From contig JACZXM010000251.1 in NCBI GenBank assembly GCA_022571615.1, forward strand, positions 1 to 5,346: a stretch of DNA of 5,346 bases, in the 5' to 3' direction. Numbering within the stretch: the first letter of the stretch is position 1; the number at the start of each line of letters is the position of its first letter. Under the pieces are notes generated by a model that worked only from the letters and a program-made list of their open reading frames with translations, was not told where the DNA came from and made no database searches. Made by a program: the position numbers and the translations under genes. This document shows positions 1-5,346 of this stretch, in pieces. The stretch is from Acidobacteriota bacterium (GTDB taxonomy: Bacteria; Acidobacteriota; UBA890; WLXD01).

Positions 1-439
1 GCCTGGGCGGGTGGGACTCCTGCAGCGGCATGGCCTCGGGCGCGGCTCTTCCGTAGACCTGACCTGTCGAGACCAGGAGCACCGTCGCCCCCGGTGCCAC
101 CCGGGCAACAGCATCCAGAACCGCATCCGTGCCGAGGACGTTGACGTCGAATGTGTCTCGTCGCCTCTTCCACGACTCGCCTACATGGGAGAGTGCTGCC
201 AGATGGAACACTGTGTCCGGCCGGACGGTACCGATGACAGCGGCGAGGCGGTCAACATCGCGAATGTCACCGCGATGCTGCTCGACGCCATCGAGAGCCT
301 TGGCGCGTTCGTGCTCAGAGTTGACCGCGTAGCCGGCAACGTGCTCGCCCTGCCCGGCAAGGAACGCGGCCAAGTATGGGCCGGCAAACCCGCTGATCCC
401 GGTAATCAGCGAGCGACCGGTTGCTCGGGTTCCAGGCAC
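1..439 (-). CDS. NAD(P)-dependent sugar-nucleotide SDR (GDP-mannose 4,6-dehydratase / GDP-6-deoxymannose reductase type), N-terminal part, cut by window edge
   Basis: Only the first 146 codons are present; the frame stays open to the left edge. The visible part is the NAD(P)-binding Rossmann half of an extended SDR. Residues 13-20 (TGISGFAG) form the glycine-rich dinucleotide loop. GDIRD (57-61) matches the acidic motif that contacts the adenine. FHLAALSHVGESW (78-90) is close to the motif of GDP-mannose dehydratases and GDP-6-deoxymannose reductases. NVLGT (100-104) and VSTGQVYG (123-130) carry the core helix and the catalytic Ser/Thr strand. The catalytic YxxxK would lie beyond the edge. 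Proteins of this group make GDP-linked deoxyhexoses such as GDP-rhamnose for surface polysaccharides. The motifs suggest the reductase (Rmd) branch slightly more than the dehydratase, but this half cannot decide substrate. The start is the GTG at 439-437, 14 nt after the lptD stop, with GAGGA at 448-444 as ribosome-binding site. The spacing implies co-transcription with lptD. Confidence 0.88.
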   Translation of the reverse strand, partial: MPGTRATGRSLITGISGFAGPYLAAFLAGQGEHVAGYAVNSEHERAKALDGVEQHRGDIRDVDRLAAVIGTVRPDTVFHLAALSHVGESWKRRRDTFDVNVLGTDAVLDAVARVAPGATVLLVSTGQVYGRAAPEAMPLQESHPPR

Positions 440-443
440 ACTG

Positions 444-448
444 TCCTC
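444..448 (-). promoter_or_regulatory. Ribosome-binding site of the SDR gene
   Basis: GAGGA on the minus strand lies 4 nt before the GTG at 439-437. No ATG is available nearby in this frame, and the frame stays open upstream into the lptD coding region, so this purine-rich site is the main argument for the GTG start. The spacing is a little shorter than ideal. Confidence 0.5.
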
Positions 449-453
449 GCTGC

Positions 454-2745
454 CTATCGCCGGTGGTTGTCGAATCCCAGTGTCGTCACCCGGGCAAGGG
501 TTAGCAGAAAGGAGAACTGCGTCTCCTGACGATCCGTGAAGTTCAGGCGGCGCACATTCAAGCCGAGCGAACAGCACTGTTGGTTCCAGGCAAGGCTCGC
601 GTCTACGCTCCTTACTTCGGATTGGAATAGGTCGAGGGCGACAGCCGCCCCGACGGTCAATTTTTTTGCGAATAGACTGAAGTTGGCACTAGCAGCTAGC
701 GAGTTCGAGTTCGTGTCCACAAGAACCTGAGTGAGATCCGAAGGGTCTAGCACGGTCAGCACACCTCGAAACCAGGTAAGGCCGAAGCGGGTCGTTTCGC
801 CGTTGATTGTCGCGTTGAGTGAGAAATTAGCGGGCTGGAAGCTCGCTGAGAAGTTCATGTCCGACCTTAGGTAAACTCGGTTGGTCGGTTGGACGATGAT
901 GTTGGTGAAGTAGGGCAGCAGTATCCGGGGCGCGTCGGCCCTCTCGAGCTGCGGCAGGCCCGGTTGCAGGTCCCACGCGCGTCCGACAGTGAACTCGGCC
1001 ATCTGCCATACCTGGCGCTGTTCGTCGTTCGGATTCAGGTACCGCTTGGCGAACAGACGTGTCGTGATCTCGAATCGGAGGTCCTGTTGGTCGGCACGAA
1101 GCTCTGCGTCGACCTCGTCGAACTGGATGATGCGGCTGTCTTTGACTTTGAACTGGTGAACTCGCCGATACACCAGGCGTGGCTGAATGAGGTGCTTGAG
1201 TCGAGGCGAATACTCACTGTTTGGTCTCTCGAAGATCCGGACAATCGAAGGCCCGACCATCTCGATGCCGGTCTCGAAGAAATTGCGGAACAGAGGCTTG
1301 TTGACGAACTTGAACTCCTTCTTGGTTTGACTGTGTGTCCAGTACGTTGCCCGCCATCGGAAGAACGGATTGAATGTCAACCAAGGGATCTGTGTGATCT
1401 GTACGGTCACCTCGGGGAATGCGTCGAACCGCTGGTAGGCGCCGCCGTCGATCACTTCGCCTTTCCGCTTCTGGCTCTTCTGCAGCTTCTGGAATCGAGC
1501 GGCGGACGACTGCAGCGACACGTAGATTGGGCCGGCGACTTGCGTACTGCGGAGCGTGTACTTGATCTGTGGCAAGCGCCGGCCAATGGTCGAGGAGACC
1601 TTGTTGTTGAAGTTCTCGGCATGGTCGCTCACCAGCGCTAGCGTGCTGGCGCCCCAATGCTTCGAGATGTCGGCAGACAGCAACGACTGCCGCTGCAGGA
1701 ACCGATTCACATCGTCCGAGAAGCCGCGCGCAAACTCGGTGCTGCTCACCAGGTTGGCACGGGCGCGCAGCACGAAACCGCCGGGTAGGTTCTGGATGTG
1801 TGAGCCTGTCAGGCTGAACCCGCTCCCGAAGGGGATCTTGCCCTCGGCGCTTTCCTCGGGCGTGACCGAGCGGCCGGGCAGGTAGTAGGCGCGAAGGTTG
1901 CCCTGGACCTGCGCGAGCGCGTAACGGAACTCGCCTCCGAAAGCGTTGCCGGCATTGGCGAAGTGCTCGTAGGTCAGTGTCAGGTCGAGGCTGCGTGTTA
2001 TAGCCCAGAACGCCGACTGCGAGAACATGAAACCCTTGCGATTCGAGGTGCCGAAGGCCGGGATCATTAGGCCGGTCTGGCGATTCGAATCCTGCAGCGG
2101 CCAGTACAAGAAGGGAAACCCGAAGATGGGTATCCCTTTGACGCGCAGGTGCGGCCAGGACATCTTGACGTAGCTGCCGGGCTTGAAGGTCATCGAGCCG
2201 GCGCGAAACTCCCAGATCGCCGTGGTCTGGTTGCAGGGTGTCACCACGCCCTTCTCGACCCGGAACTTTCCAGGCTCGAGCTGCTGGACGAGGCGACCTC
2301 TGATGTAGAAGGGGCCGGGCGCCACACCCACCACGTTCTCCATCTCCATCGTGCCTGCGTCCAGGTCGCCACGCATCGCCGTTCCGTTGAGGAGCAGATC
2401 TCCCTGCTCGAACGAGACGCGGCCGGTGGCCTCGAAGGTCGCCGTGTCGGGGCTGAAGCTGAGCTCGTCTGCGAGCAGCCGCACATCGTGCTCGGAATCG
2501 ATCAGATCGACATTGCCCACCAGATAGAAGGTCGTACCGACGATGCGGATCGAATCATATTGCAGCTCGATGTTCTCCAGACCAGGGTAGGCGGCGAATT
2601 CCCCCAGCGCCGAGCGTCTTTGTTGGGCCGCCGCCGCGCCGGGCGACAGCAGCAGCGAGATCGAAGCCAGTAGCGGAAGCGCCACGCCGACCCGACGAAG
2701 GAGCGTCCTGCCAGACTCCGACGTATTGGGTCCCATACAGCTCAC
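454..2745 (-). CDS. lptD: LPS-assembly outer-membrane protein LptD
   Basis: LptD is the outer-membrane beta-barrel that, with the lipoprotein LptE, takes LPS from the periplasmic LptA bridge and inserts it into the outer leaflet. The 763 residues are close to the E. coli length (784). Residues 14-42 form a signal peptide: LLRR, a hydrophobic core, then an AAAA-QQ cleavage region. Residues about 56-170 are the periplasmic OstA/LptA-like beta-jellyroll. The barrel begins around 175; the family-typical PHLRVKGIPIFGFPFLYWPL (198-217) and RQTGLMIPAFG (222-232) are clear. The C-terminus ends in alternating strands with a terminal aromatic region (LTLARVTTLGF). C171 and the vicinal pair C724-C725 match the inter-domain disulfide cysteines of E. 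coli LptD, but no partner for the N-terminal cysteine C31 is present after the signal peptide. The start is GTG 2745 or ATG 2736, three codons later; neither has a clear Shine-Dalgarno sequence. It lies between folC and the SDR gene, probably in one transcript. Confidence 0.95.
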   Translation of the reverse strand: MSCMGPNTSESGRTLLRRVGVALPLLASISLLLSPGAAAAQQRRSALGEFAAYPGLENIELQYDSIRIVGTTFYLVGNVDLIDSEHDVRLLADELSFSPDTATFEATGRVSFEQGDLLLNGTAMRGDLDAGTMEMENVVGVAPGPFYIRGRLVQQLEPGKFRVEKGVVTPCNQTTAIWEFRAGSMTFKPGSYVKMSWPHLRVKGIPIFGFPFLYWPLQDSNRQTGLMIPAFGTSNRKGFMFSQSAFWAITRSLDLTLTYEHFANAGNAFGGEFRYALAQVQGNLRAYYLPGRSVTPEESAEGKIPFGSGFSLTGSHIQNLPGGFVLRARANLVSSTEFARGFSDDVNRFLQRQSLLSADISKHWGASTLALVSDHAENFNNKVSSTIGRRLPQIKYTLRSTQVAGPIYVSLQSSAARFQKLQKSQKRKGEVIDGGAYQRFDAFPEVTVQITQIPWLTFNPFFRWRATYWTHSQTKKEFKFVNKPLFRNFFETGIEMVGPSIVRIFERPNSEYSPRLKHLIQPRLVYRRVHQFKVKDSRIIQFDEVDAELRADQQDLRFEITTRLFAKRYLNPNDEQRQVWQMAEFTVGRAWDLQPGLPQLERADAPRILLPYFTNIIVQPTNRVYLRSDMNFSASFQPANFSLNATINGETTRFGLTWFRGVLTVLDPSDLTQVLVDTNSNSLAASANFSLFAKKLTVGAAVALDLFQSEVRSVDASLAWNQQCCSLGLNVRRLNFTDRQETQFSFLLTLARVTTLGFDNHRR

Positions 2746-2753
2746 AGCGGTTC

Positions 2754-2784
2754 GGGAGGTAGGTTGGCTACCGTACCGGCTCCC
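2754..2784 (-). other. Possible hairpin in the lptD leader
   Basis: On the minus strand GGTAG (2772-2768), a 5-nt loop and CTACC (2762-2758) form a 5-bp stem. GGGA (2784-2781) can pair with TCCC (2757-2754) across an 8-nt bulge. The 3' arm ends about 8 nt before the GTG start of lptD, where a Shine-Dalgarno sequence would be expected but is absent. The stem is short and may be chance in GC-rich DNA. No T-tract follows, so it is not an intrinsic terminator. Confidence 0.25.
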
Positions 2785-2841
2785 ACCCGCCGGACGGTGG
2801 CCCCATTGTAACGTCTCGGGCTGGCTCCGGTAGATGGCAAC

Positions 2842-4149
2842 TCAGGACGGTTCCGACGATCCGAGCAGAGGAGAGAGGCTGCCGACCAGAAACAGCGATC
2901 CGGTGACGCAGATCAGATCGTCCGGCCGTGTCCACTCCATCGCCAGCGCCAGCGCCAGCTCGGGATCCTCGATCGCCGCGTGCGTGGCCGGCGGTGTTCC
3001 CGCCGCCAGTGCCTGTTGCGCACTGGCGCCGCGGGCCGAGGTGGGGCGCGTGGTGACCAGGGTGTCCGCTTGGGCAAACAACGGGGCCGCCATGCCGTGC
3101 AGGTCCTTGTCGCTGAGGGCACCGAACACGAGATGGAGGCGTGCGAAGGCGCCACCCTCTCGCAGTTCGGTCAGGTACCGGGCCAGCGCCTGTGCCGCAG
3201 CGGGATTGTGGGCGCCGTCGAACAGCGCGCGCGGCGGGCCTTCGATCCACTCGCACCGACCGGGTACAGTAGCCTCGCGCAGGCCGGCCCAGATCGCGTC
3301 GGCGGCGATTCTCATGCGGCGCCGGTCGAGGGCCTCGGAGGCCAGGATGGCGCAACGGGCATTGTCCACCTGATGGCGCCCTGGGAGCGCCAGCTTGAGG
3401 CCGCGATACGAACGGAGCCTGCCGTCCAGATCGAAGGTGCAGCGCAGGCGGTCGTCTGCGTGGCGCACCTCGAGCGCATAGCGGTCGGTCTCCAGCAGCG
3501 TGATCCTGCGCTCCCGAGCCCGCTGGCGAATGACCTCCATGACCTCCGCCGGCTGCGGCGCGATAACCGCCATTCCTGCCTCGGGCACCACCGCGAACTT
3601 CTCGTCGGCGATCTTGTGGAGCTCGCTGCCCAGCCAGTCGGCGTGGTCCACGGCGATCGGTGTGATGAGAGCGACGCGCGGGCAAGTGACGTTGGTGGCG
3701 TCGAGCCGGCCGCCGAGCCCCACCTCCAGCACTGCCAGATCGACGCGTGCCTCGGCGAAGTACCTGAAGGCAACCGCGGTGAGGATCTCGAAATAGGTTG
3801 GTTGTTCGTGCAGTACACCGCTCGAAAGCAGCCTGTCGGCGGTGGAAAGAACGAGATCGAGATGGGTCTCGAATCCCTCCGGAGAGATAAGGTGCCCGTC
3901 GACCTGGAAGCGTTCCTCGAGGCCGACAAGGTGTGGCGACGTGTAGCAGCCGACACGGATGCCGGCGGCACGCCCGATCGAGGCCAGCATCGCCACCGTG
4001 GAGCCTTTCCCATTGGTGCCGGCAACGATCGCCGTGGGATAGGCCTGCTGCGGGCTGTCGAGCCCCCGCAGCAGCGCTCGGATCCTCTCCAGCCCGGGCG
4101 CCATGCGCTCCGGGCCGAGCATCTCGAGTCGTCGTCTAGCCTGCGTCAT
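2842..4149 (-). CDS. folC: Bifunctional dihydrofolate synthase / folylpolyglutamate synthase FolC
   Basis: FolC is a cytoplasmic ATP-dependent ligase. It adds glutamate to dihydropteroate to make dihydrofolate, and further gamma-glutamates to reduced folates so the cofactors are kept in the cell. The 435 residues are the normal family length. In order: P-loop GTNGKGST (44-51), SPHL (71-74), TYFE (118-121), VGLGGRLDATNV (143-154), the Mur-ligase central motif TPIAVDHADWLG (163-174), the lysine region IADEKFAVV (180-188; K184 matches the lysine reported as carbamylated in related FPGS enzymes), LPGRHQVDNA (255-264), VPGRCEW (295-301), DGAHNP (311-316), FGALSDKD (342-349) and the C-terminal VTGSLFLVG (415-423). 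The usual KAG after the Glu is KFA here. An in-frame TGA at 4155-4153, two codons upstream, and GGAG at 4161-4158 fix the ATG start at 4149. Whether both activities are present cannot be told from motifs alone. It follows accD by 152 nt and precedes lptD by 96 nt. Confidence 0.96.
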   Translation of the reverse strand: MTQARRRLEMLGPERMAPGLERIRALLRGLDSPQQAYPTAIVAGTNGKGSTVAMLASIGRAAGIRVGCYTSPHLVGLEERFQVDGHLISPEGFETHLDLVLSTADRLLSSGVLHEQPTYFEILTAVAFRYFAEARVDLAVLEVGLGGRLDATNVTCPRVALITPIAVDHADWLGSELHKIADEKFAVVPEAGMAVIAPQPAEVMEVIRQRARERRITLLETDRYALEVRHADDRLRCTFDLDGRLRSYRGLKLALPGRHQVDNARCAILASEALDRRRMRIAADAIWAGLREATVPGRCEWIEGPPRALFDGAHNPAAAQALARYLTELREGGAFARLHLVFGALSDKDLHGMAAPLFAQADTLVTTRPTSARGASAQQALAAGTPPATHAAIEDPELALALAMEWTRPDDLICVTGSLFLVGSLSPLLGSSEPS

Positions 4150-4157
4150 GTCTCACG

Positions 4158-4161
4158 CTCC
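4158..4161 (-). promoter_or_regulatory. Ribosome-binding site of folC
   Basis: GGAG lies 8 nt before the ATG at 4149, an ideal spacing. With the in-frame TGA at 4155-4153 it decides the folC start. It is the clearest Shine-Dalgarno sequence in the window and sits inside the possible 42-codon ORF described under findings. Confidence 0.75.
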
Positions 4162-4238
4162 GAGGAGCCCAAGCGAGTGCGACGCCGTAGACATGCCGCT
4201 TTCTGCACCCGCAGTAGCACCCTGTTGAGAAATGCAGG

Positions 4239-4305
4239 CTAGCAGGCCATGGTGCGCCCTTGGCGGCGTAACCAGACCCATCACACTTCCATCACGGCCT
4301 GCTAG
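4239..4305. repeat. Long imperfect inverted repeat spanning the accD stop and accD-folC gap
   Basis: Arms CTAGCAGGCC (4239-4248) and GGCCTGCTAG (4296-4305) are perfect 10-bp inverted copies. After one mismatch (4249/4295) pairing continues for five more positions (4250-4254 with 4290-4294, one of them G-U). Inside the 35-nt loop CGCC-CTT-GGCG (4255-4265) can form a second small stem. On the minus-strand transcript the first arm contains the accD TAG (4304-4302), so a terminating ribosome would cover it. Only a TTT triplet follows the second arm, with no U-tract, so it is not a classic rho-independent terminator. An attenuator, an mRNA processing or stability hairpin, or a protein-binding site are all possible. 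Confidence 0.6.
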
Positions 4306-5201
4306 GCGGAAGACCCCTCCGCCGCGAGCTGCTCGGATCCCGGCGCATGAAGCGAGGGCGCGGTCAGGTGTCGCAGTGAGCGCGCTAGCACTTGCTTGAG
4401 CTCTCGCCGCGGCACCACCATGTCGAGCATGCCGTGCTCGAGCAGGAACTCGCTGCGTTGAAACCCCGGCGGCAGGGTCTCGCGAATGGTTTGCTCGATG
4501 ACCCGCGGTCCGGCAAACCCGATCAGGGCGCGCGGCTCGGCGATATTGAGATCCCCCAGCATCGCGAACGACGCCGTGACACCGCCGGTGGTGGGATCGG
4601 TCAGCAACGACACGTAGGGAACGCGGAGTGCGGCCAGCCGCGCCAGGGCGGCGGAGATCTTTGCCATCTGCATCAGCGACTGCGCGCCCTCCTGCATCCG
4701 GGCGCCACCGGAACAGGACACGATGACAAGCGGACGGTGCAGGCTGGCGGCGCGCTCGATGGCACGGGTGATCTTCTCGCCCACGACCGATCCCATGCTG
4801 CCTCCCATGAAGCCGTATTCCATCACCGCCAGGACGATCTCGATACCGTCCAGGAGACCGTCGGCCGTGATCACCGCGTCCTTGAGGCCGCTGCTCTCCT
4901 GGTACCTCTGGAGGCGATCTTTATAGCGTTGGGTGTCGCGAAACCCAAGGCGATCGACGGGCGCCAGCTCATCGCCGAACTCGCGCCACTTGCCTTCGTC
5001 GCACAACAGAGCCAATCGCTCGCGGGCCGATATGCGAAAGTGGTAGTCGCATTTCGGGCAGACGCTGGCGTTCCGGAGAACCTCCTTGCGGTAGATGATC
5101 TCTCGGCAGTTGTTGCACTTGGTCCAGAGGCCCGCCGGCATGTCGAGCTTGCGGTCGCCTACGGCTCGCTTGCTGCGTCGCTTCTTGCGGAACCAGGCCA
5201 T
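4302..5201 (-). CDS. accD: Acetyl-CoA carboxylase carboxyltransferase subunit beta AccD
   Basis: AccD pairs with AccA to form the carboxyltransferase that moves CO2 from carboxybiotin on AccB to acetyl-CoA. The malonyl-CoA made is the committed step of fatty-acid synthesis in the cytoplasm. The 299 residues match the family. An N-terminal four-cysteine zinc ribbon is intact (C29-x2-C32 and C48-x2-C51, within TKCNNC and VCPKCDYHF). The crotonase-fold carboxyltransferase domain follows with [11 protein letters not shown] (133-143), the oxyanion-forming [11 protein letters not shown] (162-172), [17 protein letters not shown] (201-217) and [11 protein letters not shown] (228-238). The ATG at 5201 gives the classic N-terminus MAWFRKK. 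An in-frame TTG at 5270 would add 23 residues not expected in AccD, and it lies only about 10 nt after the likely transcription start. There is no obvious Shine-Dalgarno sequence before 5201. The last 20 residues are a poorly conserved tail. It appears to be the first gene of the visible operon; accA is not in the window. Confidence 0.97.
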   Translation of the reverse strand: MAWFRKKRRSKRAVGDRKLDMPAGLWTKCNNCREIIYRKEVLRNASVCPKCDYHFRISARERLALLCDEGKWREFGDELAPVDRLGFRDTQRYKDRLQRYQESSGLKDAVITADGLLDGIEIVLAVMEYGFMGGSMGSVVGEKITRAIERAASLHRPLVIVSCSGGARMQEGAQSLMQMAKISAALARLAALRVPYVSLLTDPTTGGVTASFAMLGDLNIAEPRALIGFAGPRVIEQTIRETLPPGFQRSEFLLEHGMLDMVVPRRELKQVLARSLRHLTAPSLHAPGSEQLAAEGSSA

Positions 5202-5286
5202 GGTGGGATACCGGTTATAGGAGAATTGGGGCAAGTGTCGCGGAAGGCGATGTTGCGGGTACCTTGGCAATAGACAATCGGAGCAA

Positions 5287-5316
5287 ATCGTACCGATCGG
5301 TCGGGAACGGCGTCAA
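5287..5316 (-). promoter_or_regulatory. Putative sigma70-type promoter of accD (operon promoter)
   Basis: Reading the minus strand, TTGACG (5316-5311) matches five of six -35 consensus bases. TACGAT (5292-5287), 18 nt further, matches four of six -10 bases with the key first A and last T present. Transcription would start near 5280, giving an untranslated leader of roughly 80 nt before the ATG at 5201. The spacer contains the 10-bp palindrome ACCGATCGGT (5292-5301), which could be an operator. The call rests on consensus match and position only. Confidence 0.45.
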
Positions 5317-5346
5317 CCACGGGCGCTCCTAGTACTCCGAAAGTGA
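5317..5346. other. Right edge, no gene recognised
   Basis: The 30 bases upstream of the putative promoter are too short to assign. The minus-strand frame contains a TAG (in ACTAGGAG), which could be the end of a gene lying outside the window, but nothing supports this. Confidence 0.2.

Noticed and set aside
11..529. 172-codon plus-strand ORF at the left edge
   Set aside because: The minus strand codes for a convincing SDR N-terminus with a Rossmann motif and catalytic strand, so the plus-strand frame is a shadow.
661..667. Seven-A run on the coding strand of lptD (GCA AAA AAA TTG) as a frameshift or programmed slippage site
   Set aside because: The frame stays open and the conserved C-terminal cysteine pair and final strands are in the expected frame afterwards. 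There is no evidence of a shift or of an alternative product.
889..1641. 250-codon plus-strand ORF opposite the lptD barrel
   Set aside because: lptD is clearly coding on the other strand. The plus-strand product has no recognisable domain and no ribosome-binding context.
2805..2810. TACAAT as a -10 box for an lptD-specific promoter
   Set aside because: The only TTG-type -35 candidate (TTGCCA, 2840-2835) is 24 nt away, too far for a normal promoter. Not supported as a feature.
2768..3685. 305-codon minus-strand ORF in another frame of folC
   Set aside because: Arg/Pro/Gly/Ala-rich low-complexity translation; a frame shadow of folC.
2980..4242. 420-codon plus-strand ORF opposite folC
   Set aside because: It is antisense to an intact folC with all catalytic motifs. 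Its translation shows no family motif and is rich in R, G, E and A, as expected of a shadow frame in GC-rich DNA.
5202..5270. AccD N-terminal extension from TTG 5270
   Set aside because: It would add 23 residues (Pro, Arg and His rich) absent from the typical AccD start and has no ribosome-binding site. The MAWFRKK start at 5201 matches the family.

Overview
The window is about 60% GC and carries a compact run of four genes, all on the minus strand. Read in transcription order (right to left) they are accD (acetyl-CoA carboxylase beta subunit), folC (dihydrofolate/folylpolyglutamate synthase), lptD (LPS-assembly outer-membrane protein) and the first 146 codons of a sugar-nucleotide short-chain dehydrogenase/reductase that runs off the left edge. 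An LptD beta-barrel with a signal peptide means a Gram-negative (diderm) bacterium that exports lipopolysaccharide. The order accD-folC-lptD-SDR is not the enterobacterial arrangement, where accD-folC is followed by dedD/cvpA and lptD sits with surA. I infer a high-GC diderm outside the Gammaproteobacteria, with Acidobacteriota as a tentative guess. No taxonomic marker in the window settles this.

Layout: 5202-5346 is the accD upstream region, with a plausible sigma70-type promoter (TTGACG, 18 nt, TACGAT) and a 10-bp palindrome in its spacer. accD occupies 4302-5201. A 152-nt gap (4150-4301) follows, holding a long imperfect inverted repeat that begins at the accD stop codon, a possible 42-codon ORF, and the folC ribosome-binding site. 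folC occupies 2842-4149. A 96-nt gap (2746-2841) precedes lptD (454 to 2745 or 2736). The SDR gene starts 14 nt after the lptD stop and is cut by the window edge.

The genes share an envelope-building theme. AccD helps make malonyl-CoA for the fatty acids of phospholipids and lipid A, LptD inserts finished LPS into the outer leaflet, and the SDR resembles enzymes that make deoxy-hexose nucleotides for O-antigen or capsule. FolC is a folate housekeeping enzyme that accompanies accD in many bacteria. I see no tRNA, rRNA, insertion sequence, CRISPR array or phage gene. The protein-coding content is conventional. The least explained features are the inverted repeat and small ORF between accD and folC, the lack of obvious Shine-Dalgarno sequences before accD and lptD, and an LptD lacking one of the four cysteines known from the E. 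coli protein. I found no convincing sign of a previously undescribed system.
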